NCBI GenBank assembly: GCA_903813345.2
Contig: CAIIXF020000001.1
Location: forward strand, 17,255,915 to 17,319,914
DNA: 64,000 nt
DNA from: Owenia fusiformis
Taxonomy: Eukaryota > Annelida > Polychaeta > Sabellida > Oweniidae
Reading direction: 5' to 3'
The position numbers and the translations under genes are program-made. The notes beneath the pieces are model-generated. The model searched no databases. It was not told the DNA's origin and worked only from the letters and a program-made list of their open reading frames with translations. How positions within the stretch are numbered: position 1 is the stretch's first letter; every line of letters starts with the position of its first letter. Shown piece by piece: positions 24,009 through 36,828 of the stretch.

Positions 24009-24635
24009 TAAATATGACAGTTGGAAATATTGCTCACGTACATGCATGAAGCAAGTGAATGCTTAACCTTAAAATGATAAAATGTTGCAAGCACCTTTTT
24101 CATTTTTACACTTTACTGGACCTGTATGAGTATTATATTTTTCAAGCTTTTTTACCGATTCATAAAGAACATAAGAAAGTTTATCCGGGTCAGTTGATGA
24201 TGCAAGTTCGATGGCTGTTTAAACATTTGGAAATCATTGGATCATATTTAATCGATGGAAAGACTGATGTCAGTCCCGTCGTCACTAATTAGAAATCTGC
24301 TTCAAGTACTGACGCAGGTTTAGAAACTTATACTCCATAAATATTAATTACGAAGACATCGACAACATGTTATCCTATCTACATATATTCGAGTGTTATT
24401 TTAACAAATATATAGATTTTTACAGCTACAAATTCAAAATAATATATAATACTATGTAGTTTACATCCTATATACAGATTACTTTGGTATGTAATTCGCC
24501 CATGTTGTTTGATTCAAAATTTCTCTAGGGTCAATTTCATTAAAACATTCCTCCTTGAATAAAGTAGACCATTTTAACACGTACTGACCATTATACAGGT
24601 AAATAAAATGACCTAGTTTTTCAACAATTATGTCG

Positions 24636-27600
24636 TCACATTATGGGTATCTCATAATAATAAAAATTATTTTGTTTCACAAGGTTTCCTCCTTCCTCAT
24701 ATCTTTTGGAATTAAGTTCACATATGCTAGTTACTACTTCGTCGCTTAAAGTGTGAACCTTATAAGATTCACCAGCAGTCTTGACCGTTTTGATTTTGCC
24801 CTTTGAGGGCTTTTTTGATGGGTCTTTGGAATTTTTAGAATTTTCGGACCCTGATTTCTCAAAGTTGAAAGATTTGCAGCCCTCTTGTGTTATGCACTCC
24901 ATTGCACACTGTATTGTATCTTCTTTCATAGTTGTCCTGATTACAGAGCCTACAAGTCGATTATCTCTCTCTCCGGCACGGAATTCTCCATATCGTTCTC
25001 TATCACCCCGGAACACTGCAAAATTATTTGATGCATTATATTTTGTGAATAAAGTGACTGTGATATTTGGCTCAGCTCAAATTTCATATATTTCTTTGAA
25101 ATAACTTGAAAGAGATAATGCTACACATGATTAAAGCAATTTGCAGATATAACATATCATTCGAAATTGTATATTAACACATAGTTATGCAAGTATTATC
25201 ACTTTCTGGTCAGTCAGAACACAAAATACCAGCCACTCTATATAAAAGTACTAAGCAAAGTTAAATTAAGCAAAAACTTGACGCAACGTGAAAATTATGA
25301 ATGATACTATTTATGTTTGGGCAACGCCCGTGTTTTTGTTTTTTTCCCCATTTTGTGCGCGTTGACGAGCGTTGATGATTTTTTTCAACGTTCAAGGAAC
25401 GCTCCAGCAACGTCCGGGCGGTGTGACCGGGCCTTTATATGCGTGTCAAGTGTAAGGAGTTATTTCCGATTTGAACCCTGGGCATTACACTTACGAGTGC
25501 ATACAGGTTTATGATTATCCCATCGAACGGAGTTCGGAGGAATATAGGGAACGCCTACGTCCGTCCGTCCAGGCGATCACTCAAATAACGTCGACCTGAT
25601 TTTGTTCATATTTTGTACACATATACCCTATGGGGGTAGAAGTTCTGCTCGAAAGTCGATTTTCAAAATGGCCGCTCGTTTAAAAATGGCGGCCATTTTA
25701 GTGGTGCCGACTAAGTAATTTAGGTACAATATATAAATTGTAATTAGTAATATGTTTTAAATTCAAAAAGTAATATAGGACATTAATAAAGCTAGAAATG
25801 TCGATATTTAAGAAACACATGACAGCCATCTTAAAGATATGGCAGCCGTTTTTACATGCTATTTTACGATTTTTGCTGTAACTTGAACAGTAGTGGAGCG
25901 ATTTCGTTCATATTTGAGCATGGTACACTGTCAAGTGACACTTTGGGCAAAAGGTGGCCATTTTTGAAAAGTGGCTTCTATTTTTACGTGTATTATTTTA
26001 CGTTTTTAACTCGAAAAATGGCAGAGCGGGCGACGTGTGTCATTTTGCGTTTTTTACGATAATTCAAAATGTAATAGAGCGTTTTTGTTTGATATGCGAA
26101 TACTCACACACTGTCTTATGACACTTTGGCTAGAAGGCGGCCATTTTTTAAGTGGTTGCGATTTTGTTGAGATTTCATATGTGCCTGCTTAGAAGCATAT
26201 TATCTGATGGCTAGTGAGCGACCATTTTGTTATTTGTGTTTATATGCTATTTTACGATTTTTGCTATAACTGAAAAAGTGGTAGAAGGACGCTTTGGCGT
26301 TAATGTTTTCTGGTTGAATTTGAATTACTTTAAAAAAATTAATAAGTCAAGGACTGTCACAAATCAGTATTAGCCTAAAGCATATTGATTCGTGCTTAAT
26401 TTTTGTCAGACAAAAAGGTACCGTCCCAACAGACCCCCTTTTCTGCCCCCATCAGAATCAAACTTATTTTGCAACGTTTTCATTTCCAAATGTTGTATAG
26501 GTCTGCATGTCATCACGAAAATACAATGCTATACGAGGGGACTTCTGGGACAACCCTCGTATATACTGCTATATGAAAACTTTACATGCCAGTAGATGTC
26601 TGCTACAGGTTTTCCTTATTTTCTTCATATGATTTTTAGAGAATCAAAAAAGATTCCTCCTTTTATAAAATATAATGTCTTGATTAATAGATACACTCGC
26701 AAGGAGTATATTAAGCAGGAATCAAAGATAAAAACCATTTATTTCCTGTCTCAATAGGGACACATTTAACAACAACCTTACACACGGATAATACATTATA
26801 TCGTAAAGATTAATGGTGAACCCTTCACTCTGACATCATTTGTTTATTAACCCAGATATTGTACATCTCACTGCACAAAGCCATAAACTTTAGGATTTAT
26901 AGAATTGATGCTGAGCTTAGATGATTAGATTCTATTATACTGATGTTTAGGTAGCGTCCAATAAATATCAATAATTAAAGGAAATTGATAATCTAGCGAT
27001 ATCAGTTGATCAAAGTGCAGGGGTGTATATAATGATTGTGTTTACGCTAGGAAACAATTAACGATTGTGTTTAATTATTATTCCTATGTTTTTCCATTCT
27101 CCTGGTGTGTGTGTGAAAAAAAGAACAATTGACAAAAATTCTGAATTTATTTCATGTATTCTCTCAGACACATTTAAGGTGCCCAGACTTCATCAAATAG
27201 CACCTTTGTATGGTCAATGTATATGGGGACAAGCACTTGCTCCCCCTCTGGCACCCCAGCCCTACTCCTCACCCCCCCACAAAACAATTGGGAATGTTTG
27301 GAAGTTGCATTTGTTAATTTTAAACACTTTAAAAGTGCCCAGAAATCACCAAGTGACATAATGAAATCATAAATAATTCTGACACAGCATCCCAAAAACT
27401 AAAGCATTCATTTACTCAAACAAACACATTAAAAGTGCTCAGTTAGTAAAATTTCCTGTGCTGCCCACTCGCTCCTCTAAGAAGAAAATGATTAAGAAAT
27501 CAGAGTTTCTTTAAATTGATTCTATTGCCTTCTAGCACACCCTCCCTATTCCAATGTTTCTCCAAATTGCTCATACAAGATTTAGTCTAAAAACAATAAA

Positions 27601-28176
27601 ATACTACAAAATAGGCTGAGTGGCCTTAATATAGAGAGTAACTGACTCCCAACTGACTCCCCTCTGACTTACGCGATTTGATTTACGCGGAAAAAATGAC
27701 AATTTTATTTTCTCTTTATTAAAAACCGCACCCCCTTAGAGAAAAATGTCTTACGGGCCTATCTCTCCTGTGTCATTTATTTTATTTCCGACGTTCTATA
27801 ATTCATTCCAGTTCGATCATTTATAATTGGAAATTGACAGCTTAATATTAAGAAAATTGGTCAATAACAGGGTTTTAATACGAAAAAATGTGTAATTTAG
27901 CAATGTAAACAAACGGAAGGAAATAGAAAACTCACATTTGCATTTGCCGTAATCACATTTTACGGTTTCATAGTCATTTCCTTTGCAGTTAGCTTTTGTC
28001 TTTCCACTTTTTCCTATTTCAGTTACCGATGGGCAATCCCGAGTTCGAGTCCGCTTTCCTTTGCCACATGTTCTCGTACAAGCACTCCAACTGCCCCATT
28101 CCCCCCAGTTGTCTTTGGCATTGTCTGAAAGTACCAAGAAAGACAGTGGAATGGCCAGTAGTAGAATTCTAGTCAT
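24636..28176 (-). CDS. Secreted TSP1-PAN protein (two exons, 206 aa)
   Basis: Exon 1 is 28176-27936 and exon 2 is 25015-24636, both on the minus strand. The join is phase 1 (donor GTGAGT, acceptor TTTTGCAG), and the total is 621 nt including TGA. Residues 1-20 are a signal peptide (MTRILLLAIPLSFLVLSDNA). Residues 24-80 form a thrombospondin type-1 repeat with the WGEWGSWSAC tryptophan motif (C-mannosylation type), CTRTCG (the CxxTCG O-fucosylation motif) and six cysteines. Exon 2 carries a PAN/apple-like domain (CAMECITQEGCKSFNF ... ICELN), split by a Lys/Ser-rich insert of about 40 residues. Both domain types bind matrix or glycans, so an extracellular adhesion or matrix role is inferred. 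Further exons inside the 2.9-kb intron cannot be excluded, but none was seen and the frame is complete. Confidence 0.82.
25550..26300. repeat. Diverged tandem repeat in the TSP1-PAN gene intron
   Basis: A unit of about 190 bases containing 'ttttacgatttttgctgtaa', 'tgacactttgg' and 'ggtggccattttt' recurs at about 25865, 26055 and 26254, with an outlying part near 25670. Copies are strongly diverged, indicating an old interspersed or satellite-like repeat. Confidence 0.55.
26534..26559. mobile_element. Minimal mariner-like end pair
   Basis: Within 30 bases, TACGAGGG and CCCTCGTA face each other around 14 bases. The outer TA and the ACGAGGG end are those of the element at 41168-42107. This looks like an extreme internal-deletion derivative, though a short chance palindrome is possible. 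Confidence 0.3.
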
Positions 28177-28216
28177 CTTCAGATCTATCTAATTATCGCA
28201 CTGGTCAACCTATGGC

Positions 28217-28225
28217 TTTTAAATA
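28217..28225 (-). promoter_or_regulatory. TATA-like box of the TSP1-PAN gene
   Basis: On the minus strand TATTTAAAA lies about 41 bases before the ATG at 28176, which would start transcription roughly 10-15 bases before the ATG. Plausible but unproven. Confidence 0.35.
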
Positions 28226-28589
28226 CACTCTACTATACCTAACCCCTAGAAATGCATAAGATACTCTGTTTGTCTAATTGTATTGTTAAGTATATTTTTG
28301 AACGAACCTTATTAACATTCTAGCAGGCATCCAATAAACTATTAATAAGGAACAGAAAAATAAAAAAAATAACAAAATCATTATTATAAGCCAAATAGTG
28401 GAGACAATTACGGCAATAAAACTCTAGAATATTGCACAATGCACATACTAGCACCATTTTTTGACATAAGTATCACTAATACATATATTTTCGATATCTA
28501 ACAAAGTGGTGTTGAAAAGTGGCCCCATTTGATAATAGCAGGCATTGAAAATTGTGGACATTTACATTGAGCTCCATGTTAATTTATCA

Positions 28590-29880
28590 ATCTTCAAAAT
28601 ATCCCCTGATAAACAGTTTTAGATTAATAAAGCCAATATTTTCAGGATGTTACAATAACATGATTATCTTCAAAATAAGAAGGGTTACATTTTTTCTTTT
28701 ACCTAGTTCCAAAGATATTTGCGTTTGAATTTTTGAACTTCCCCATTGGCTGCCACTATATAAACGGCTATCAATATGGTTTTACTAAAGCATCTTTTTC
28801 TCTTAGCCGTTAAAAACTATAAAAGACCTATTTTGAGCCGCATGTTAAATTATCTATCATCAAAAGACCCCCTGCAGAACAGTTTTAGAGTAATCATGCC
28901 AATTCTCCTAGTATGTTGCAATAACATGATTATCCTCAAAATAAGAAGGGCAAATTTTTTTCTTTTACCTAGTTCCAAAGATATTTGAGTTTGGATTTTG
29001 GAAATTCCCCATTGGATGCCATTATAAACGGCTATCAATATGGCTTTACTGAGGTGTCTTTTTCTCAAAAATTCCAAGGTGAAATGTTCTAGTATTGCAG
29101 ATTTCTATAGTTAATATATTGATTTAAAAAGAATCAAACAGGTACATTTCTGAAAATTTATTATTTTCGTTATATTTAGCCGTTAAAAACTATAAAAGAC
29201 ATAATTATCTTCAAAATAAAAATCAAAATCTTTTTGTTTTACCAAGTTCCAAAGATATTTGAATTTGAATTTTGGAAATTCCCCATTGGCTGCCATTATT
29301 AACGGCTAACAATATGGCTTTTCTAAAGTTTCTTTTTCTCAAAAATTCCACGGTGAAATTCTCTAGAATTGCAGATTTCTATCGTTAATATATTGAATTG
29401 ATAAAAATATATTGAGCCCCATGTTAATTTATCAATCTTCAAAAGATCTTTTGCAGAACAGTTTTAGAGTAATAATGACCATTCTCCGAGTATGTTACAA
29501 TAACATGAATATCTTCAAAATAGGAAGGGCTGACTTTTTTCTTTTACCTAGTTCCAAAGATATTTGCGTTTGAATAATCCTATTGGTTGCCATTATAGAC
29601 CGCTATAAATATGGCTTTACTATAATAGAGTGTCCTTTTCTCAAAAAGTCAACTATGGAATTTTCTAATATTGTATATTCCATTGTTAATATATTGATTA
29701 TTTGAAATCAAACAGCTACTTTTCTGAAAATTTCTTATTTTAAACATGATTAGCCATTAAGTTAAAGATTGACAAATTAACATGCGGCACAATATGTTTT
29801 TTATAGTTTTAACAGCTAGATATATTTAAAATAAGAATTTTTCAGAAATGTGCTTGTTTGATTTTTTAAAATCAATATAT
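28590..29880. repeat. Four diverged tandem copies of a ~280-bp unit plus an inverted end
   Basis: A unit containing 'cagttttaga', 'acctagttccaaagatattt', 'ccccattggctgccatta' and 'aacggctatcaatatggctt' occurs at about 28610, 28870, 29200 (partial) and 29455. The stretch 29750-29880 matches 29100-29190 inverted (phase: 'ttaatatattgatt'). The array lies in the spacer between two minus-strand genes. Probably an old transposon-derived satellite. Confidence 0.7.
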
Positions 29881-29899
29881 TAACTATAGAAATCATGCA

Positions 29900-32424
29900 T
29901 GTACAATTGAACACTTATCTGACTCCACTAAAATGGGTTGCTCATGAACACTAAATGCAAGGTATAGTAGAGTGAAATACCTCGCCGTGGCTTTTTATTT
30001 ATCGGGGGCAAGCAGAAATGTAATTTACAATTCATCCATTAACGAAGAACTTCCCGTGAATTTAATGACCAAGATTCAATTAACTATACATATTTGTAAT
30101 GTTTTGGAAGGGTTTTAATTATGAGTCCTTCATCGCAGTAAAAACCATATTCTACTTCCCGAAAGCTCATCATACGATATCTTGTATTACCATATATTTA
30201 TTCAAATTACATTTTACCATAAACTGAAGTAGATTGTGCATTATGCTAATAACAGCGGATACCTTATTTTTCTTATTATATGAGAACAATTAGGATTTGA
30301 CGCATAGATGTTAAAGGCCTGTAGAGAGAAAATTTGATTTTTTAAACTTTTTCTGAGCTATCAGGGCAACATTTGGCTTAACATCTTCTTTGACATACCT
30401 ATTTTCTTAAAATGTATGGATAGACTATCAATTTCAGCGTTAAAAAGCTTAAATTCATTTCAAAGCTTCTATAAAGGGAGTCCCACTTATAGATTTTTAA
30501 GATCCACCTCGTTTCAAGAGGAATATCAGGGTTTCTTTGGGAAATAATAATAAATATCCAAACTTGTATATTTTGACACTGGTCCATGATCGTTGAATGG
30601 CCCCTCTGCACTAATTATTGCACTTTTAAATATGAAAAACCCTCAACGAATCTGACCAAATAAAATGTACAAATCCAATATGCATGTACTTAGCGATATG
30701 CCATACTGTTAAACCAGTCATGTCAACAGTGAACAAGATGGCGATATGTACAGATGTTTTGTTTTAGTATTTTGTGTTAGGTATTTTAAGTTATGTCAGG
30801 ATTTTTAAGTTATGTCAGGTATCTCAAGTCCAAAAATAAAGATAGTGAGTAATTTTGGAATTTTTCTTCTCCAAGTAAAATATTCCGCAGCCAGGTCTAC
30901 GAAGCTTTAAAAGAGATATTTTTAAAAAAATTTGTTTTTTCACATCTCAACAAAATACTTATCTAAAATCGTTAATAAACAGGATGTTACATCGTATCAT
31001 TTAGACATGATTCAGAATCTACGGTGAGTTTTGCACCGATCCTACTGTTAAACCAGCAGTAGTCCTTCCATGCTCCAGGAGACATCAAACAAATATCTCT
31101 GGTTGCATGAATAATGCCAGGGCAGGTGATTTTCTAAATCCTATGATCAAAATGCCATAATGCTATACAACCGTCGTTAATCTATATCAAAGAATAATGT
31201 TATTCCCTTGATTATTTCCCTATCCGCCTCGCCATTGAAAGTAAAAGTGAGAGGATAACAGAGGTATTATATGGCTTTTATCTGAAGCACTTAAGGTATA
31301 TTTGTATGATGAGAATACTTTGTTCAAATCAAAACATTTGCGATAAAATTTTGAAATGACATTGCCATGACATTGACATTGCAATAAGTCTCGGCCCGAG
31401 TTTTGGTTTTCAGCTTTTTTATGAAGTGCGGAACTGCTTCAGAATTACTTCTTATATTCACGCCTTTAAGAATTAAGTTTACTTATTATTCACATGCACA
31501 TCTTCAATATCTGCACAATCAGAGAAGATATGAATTAGGAATCTTAAAGAAATCTGAGGATATCTATATCCATACTACATTAATCAAAATAATGTTGATT
31601 AATATTGAAAATTTAAGGCCCATAATTTGATAATGTGCCTAAAATAAAAAAATAAGGCCTAAAAAGGCCAAGTAATGCCAAAAAGGCCAATTTATTGAGG
31701 TCCCTCAAAGGTTTTGAGCCCACATATATTTCTTGGCCAACCCTAGGAGGAGGGGGTAAAGTAGAAAATTTCCAGATTTGCACGTTAAATTTTCTGCCCG
31801 ATTCTTTCGCTTAGAGTACACAGGAAATTTACTGTAACTTTGATATTTGCCACGTCAAAGTACACAAATCTTTAATATTGGGTTATTCACAAAAATCAAT
31901 ACATTTTTATGTATTAACCAGCGGATTTAATCCCGAGAAAAAAATTGCCTCATTTTCCAGACCTGTGAAAGAATAATTAAATACCATTCAATAATTTAAT
32001 GATAAAAAATCGCCAATGCTTCTTGATAATCTACATGAGCGAAACTTCAGGTGTTATTCAGTTATTCGTCATAATTAGCAATTAAATTCTAGATACCGTT
32101 CCGATCAATTCTTCTTGATAATAATGTAGTTTCGAACTTAAAATATTTTATCCAAAATGTTCCATCAAATCTTTCTTGGATCGTTATATCCTACTCTATA
32201 ATATTATATTGATTATGCAAGGCTGTCAACCTTCCGTTTGTCATCTTATACCAAAATTGTTGTTTGAAATGGAAATCTCTGCTATTGACTCCTGAGTTCT
32301 GTTTAGGTTGAAAGGAAATTCATAATCAATGTAAATATGAAAAGAATCAATAGGAATGCAATCAAAAGATACATATAAATATCAAGAAAAAAGATGAATG
32401 AGGCATAATGAGAAAACCGACTTA
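29900..32424. other. Intergenic spacer
   Basis: No gene or clear repeat recognised. The open frames at 30399-30611 and 31403-31630 have no domain similarity I can name. Confidence 0.4.
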
Positions 32425-35400
32425 TTAGCATATATAATCCTTTAACAATATGCCTTTAAATTTTCCATTCGTCATAAAGATAACACACGTACAAAGAATC
32501 ACGGTAGAGATGAACGTAACTGTGAAAATATTGTTGTTGTTTTTGATTTGACCCGTTCTGATTGATCCATCGTCTGACGTCAAGAAAATAAAATACGCTA
32601 TTTTTGAAGCATAGGATGAATACGTTAATGGGATTTGGGAAATAGAATATAACAGTCAACACTCTATAGAATAGCTGACTTCCTTACAAAATAAGATAAA
32701 ATTCAAATAAATTAATACATCATGTAAGTATGTTAATAACCATATTTGCCCACCTTGGTTACCTTTACCACTTTCTTTGCCCTTTCCATTTTCTTTTTTG
32801 GAAACATCGTCGTCTTTGGTTGATTTATCCTCAGATTTGTCTCCTTTACCTTTACTTTTGTCGTCGTTTTCGTCCTCAGTGGATTTATCTTTAGAATAGC
32901 CACCTTTACTTTTGTCATCATCTTTGTCCTCAGTCGATTTATCTCCAGACTTATCCCATTTATGTTTACCTTTGTCGTCATCCTCGTCCTTAGACGATTT
33001 TTCATCAGGCTTGACATTTTTACTTTTACTTTTGTCGTCATCTTTGTCCTTAGGCGATTTATCTTCAGACTTGTCCCCTTTACCTTTACTTTTGTCATCA
33101 TCTTCATCTTCAGGCGATTTATCAGGCTTTACCCCTTTACCTTTACTTTTGTTGTCATCTTCGTCCTTAGACGATTTATCTTGAGACTTTTCTCCTTTAC
33201 CTTTATAGTCATCTTCGACCTTAGTAGATGTATCTTCTGACTTGTCCCCTTTACCTATACTTTTGTCATCATCTTCATCTTCGATGGATTTATCTTTAGA
33301 CTTGTCCCCGTGGCCTTTGTCTTTGTCGTCATCTTCGTCCTTAGACGATTCATCTTCAGACTTGTCCCCTTTACCTTTACTCTTGTCGTCATCTTCGTCC
33401 TCCGCCGATTTATCTTTAGCCTTTTCCCCCTTGTCTTTACTTTTGTCGACATCTTTGTCCTTAGACGATTTATCTTCCGACTTGTCCCCTTTACCTTTAC
33501 CCTTGTCGTCATCTTTGTCCTCCGTCGATTTATCTTTAGCCTTTTCCCCCTTGTCTTTACTTTTGTCGACATCTTTGTCCTTAGACGATTTATCTCCAGA
33601 CTTGTCCCCTTTACTTTCAGTTTTGTCGTCCTCTTTGTCCTCGGTCGATTTATCTTCAGACTTATCGCCTTTGTCTTTACTTTTGACGTCATCTTTTTCC
33701 TCGGTCGATTTAACTTTAGACTTGTCCCCTTTACCTTTACTTTTGTCGTCCTCTTTGTCCTCGGTCGATTTATCTTCAGACTTGTCGCCTTTGTCTTTAC
33801 TCTTGTCGTCATCTTTGTCCTCGGTTGATTTATCTTTGGACTTGTCGCCTTTACCTTCACTTGTGTCGTCCTCTTTGTCCTCGGTCGATTTATCTTTAGC
33901 CTTTTCCCCATTGTCTTTGCTTTTGTCGTCATCTTTGTCCTTCGACGATTTATCTTCGGACTTGTCCCCTTTGTCTTTACTTTTATCATCATCTTTGTCC
34001 ATAGACAATTTATCTTCGGACTTGTCCCCTTTACCTTTACTTTTTTCGTCACCTTTGTGCTCAGTCGATTTATCTTTAGACTTGTCCCCTTTGTCTTTAA
34101 TTTTGTCATCATCTTCGTCCTTCGACGATTTATCTTTACCTTCATCTTCGGACTTGTCCCCTTTACCCTTACCTTTGTCATCGTCTTTGTCCCCAGTCGA
34201 TTTATCTTTAGACTCGTCCTCTTTGTCTTTACTCTTGTCGTCATCTTCGTCCTTCGACAATGATTTAACTTTCGACTTTGCACCTCTTTTTATCCGTTTC
34301 GTTTCGGTAACACTTCCAAATTCTTCATGTTGTTCATTTTCTGTTTTCGAAAAACGATTCAAAGTCCCATTTTGCATAGTTCTGTCAAAGTTTAATTGAA
34401 CATTTCTGTGAGCGTTAGACATCTGGGTAGGGTTAGAGTCATCGTTGTTACATAGAGCTTTGGAGCAACATATAAGTTTGTTAATATTTTTTTCTGGACA
34501 CTTCTTTAGGGGAATGCAACCCTTCCACACAATAAACGCATCATTATCGGAGTTTCTTATTGAGCCACAAACCTGTAAATATAATCAATATTATAATTAC
34601 CAAGGTGCCAGGTAACACACGAACAAAATAATCGTCACTCATGGTTAGATTTCGTACTTTTGTTTTGTTATAGCTATTTATAAGATATTATAGATTATCT
34701 CTTGGATGAAAATTTTCTCTTTTTTCAAACTTGATATAACATATGTAACATAAAGAATCGACTATACTATCCCCAGGCTTAATCCATTAGTTCTTATAAT
34801 TCAAAATGACGAATAAAAGACGTGGGTGTATGTAAGGCTAAATGAGGTCAATAAGAAAATGTTATAATTGACCTGTTCTTAGTGTTGATTGTTTACTTAA
34901 ACATTGTATCATTCCACTTTGGAAAGATACTTCATTAGACTTAAACTTGATTCAGGTATATTGATTACAGTGATATGTACCATTGTATTATATGAACAAT
35001 GAGTTTTAAAATAAGTCTAAATATGCTTTAAAACATGTTGTTTGAATTTGCCAAAAAGGTTCAATTGAATTTCATTGACATGCTCTTAAAAGGGTTTATG
35101 ATGAAAATGGCTTGATAATATTCTTCTGTCCCGACAATGTATAATTTATGACAACATTGTTCAAATTAAATGTTCCCATAATTGGGTATACAACCTAATT
35201 TACTTTTCTGTCATCGAAGAATCACCGAGGGAAATGATCGTTAATGTTTATTGTTAAGGAGTACAAGTACATGTATAATGAGCAAGAGATGTCTCTTCTC
35301 TAGCTACAATGTCTAAAATTCTTTTTTTAATAAAATTAAATCCGTTGAAATGCAAAGAAATATCATTAAAAGACCATGTGCAGTATGGTAAGTGATTTTA

Positions 35401-36828
35401 GATGGTCATATCTTTCACCATGAGTACTTTCTGGGCATAAACACAGTGGGTTTTATTAAAACAATATGTTTTATTTCAAGTGAAGTACCCATGATGATAA
35501 AAATATCAATTGAAGAATTCGAAAAATTATGAATAGGGACACCATGTCAATTTTTTTTTCTAAATATTGAACCTATTTACTCAAAAGAGGATCTTCTTTT
35601 TATATTTTTATTGCATGAAAAGATCATTCAACAAGGAGTCTAAAACATCTTCAAATATAGAATGGTATTGAAAGTCTAGTTTGGAAGATATCAATTTTCG
35701 ATGACCAAAATTATGCACAAAACAATGGATAGCGCGAGTTTTTTCCCTATGGGCAAATAACATGGGATATGTGGTTTTTAACTTTCGCATTTCAATACCC
35801 ATCCCCTTTTCAGAAATTGTTAATTTAGTGTAGAGGAGATTTTTGATATGTTTAAATTGAGAAAAACAAGATTCTCTTTTTAGACAATGAGCCTAACATT
35901 CTTAAAAAAGTGCCAAAGGTGAGGTCCTAATCAATAATTTTTCAAAGAGTTAGAATGATATTTTACTATCATGGGCCGGGGACTTAACTTGAAAGAAAAC
36001 ATATTGTTTTAATAAAAACAACTGTATTGATGGCCAGAAAGTACTCATGGTGAAAGATACTGTATGATCATCTAAAATCAATTGCCAAATTGCACATGGA
36101 CCTTTAATCAAAATACACGTGTTTATATTGTATGAGTGTATGTTGGTGTTGGTTGGGATCATGACCATCTAGTCCATGCCGTTGGGGAAAGCGGTATGGA
36201 AAAAGATGGGATAACGGTCCAACAGAAGTAAAAGAGGCTTGTGGGTCATGAAGGTGTCACTACGGTAAATAGCACTTCCGGGTATGACAGTGTTTTTTAA
36301 TACTTTAAAAACAAAGCCATGGCAAATCCAGTTGTGTATATAGTAAGTTAATGTGTATGTATAGTGAGATATTTGAGGTATTTATGTAAGTCTAGGTCAA
36401 GTACTTTCTAAATTTAAACTTGAAACTTGAATTTTGTGAATTTTTCAATGAATTATCGTAGTGACACCTTAAGTCGTAAAGAGGTCAGATATAGCATTAG
36501 TATATAAAATTTCAATCACCTCATTTTTGTCGCACACCATTGTCATCATTTGTCCATCATTGCACTCTAGTTCACTCTGGCATGCAAAACATTCTAGCGT
36601 AAAAACTAAAAAACAACAGCATTGAATTAGGGGAACGCTAGATACAAATGTATATATATCAAATTATCAAAAATCAGAGAAAGCTAAAGACAGAACACGA
36701 GTTATGATAATTTTGAACAAACCAATATGTAATTATATTCTAAACTGAAAAATAATGCAAACGTTTTTCATACCTTTGTTTAAATTTAATGCCATTATAA
36801 CAGCAGCAAAGATCCAATGGTAATCCAT
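32425..36828 (-). CDS. Ly6/uPAR-type membrane protein with Lys/Asp-rich repeat domain (four exons, 698 aa)
   Basis: Minus-strand exons 36828-36774, 36593-36520, 34572-32754 and 32573-32425 sum to 2097 nt with matching phases 1, 0, 1. Exon 1 is a signal peptide (MDYHWIFAAVIMALNLNK). Exons 2 and 3 make a three-finger Ly6/uPAR domain with ten cysteines, from ECFAC to the typical ICCSKALCNN end. RIKR at about residues 136-139 fits a furin site. Then come about 24 units of 20 residues of the type KSKDKGDKSEDKSTEDKDDD. Exon 4 adds IFTVTFISTVILCTCVIFM, a membrane segment or GPI-signal-like tail, and ends at TAA 32427-32425. Without the last splice the frame would read on to a stop at 32656. Ly6 domains are usually GPI-anchored and short; the repeat tract is exceptional. 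A calcium- or polyanion-binding extracellular role is inference. Confidence 0.82.
32830..34280 (-). repeat. Coding minisatellite, ~24 copies of a 60-bp unit
   Basis: Unit of 60 bases, reading KSKDKGDKSEDKSTEDKDDD-like peptides on the minus strand. Copies keep the period and frame and differ by scattered substitutions. Long open frames on the plus strand (33242-34399) and in another minus frame (33255-34283) are by-products of the periodicity. Copy number is likely to vary between individuals. Confidence 0.9.
35364..36109. repeat. Foldback element in Ly6-type gene intron 2
   Basis: Arms of about 190 bases: 'ctttcaccatgagtactttc' (about 35411) is mirrored by 'gaaagtactcatggtgaaag' (about 36038), and 'attaaaacaatatgtttt' by 'aacatattgttttaat'. 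The outer tips 'attaaaagaccatgtgca' and 'tgcacatggacctttaat' also pair. A non-autonomous DNA element of about 745 bp. Confidence 0.75.

Larger units (their letters stand above)
20923..24635. other. 3' UTR of the ZP gene and intergenic spacer
   Basis: No gene is recognised between the ZP gene stop and the 3' end of the TSP1-PAN gene on the other strand. The longest open frame (23242-23541, 99 codons) has no recognisable domain. The stretch holds a promoter-like cluster near 22.7 kb and a degraded mariner end near 24.0 kb. Confidence 0.4.

Noticed and set aside
33242-34399. 385-codon plus-strand frame (Ser/Leu-rich) and the 342-codon minus frame at 33255-34283
   Set aside because: Both are created by the 60-bp period of the coding minisatellite read in wrong frames; low-complexity products, no start context or splice logic.
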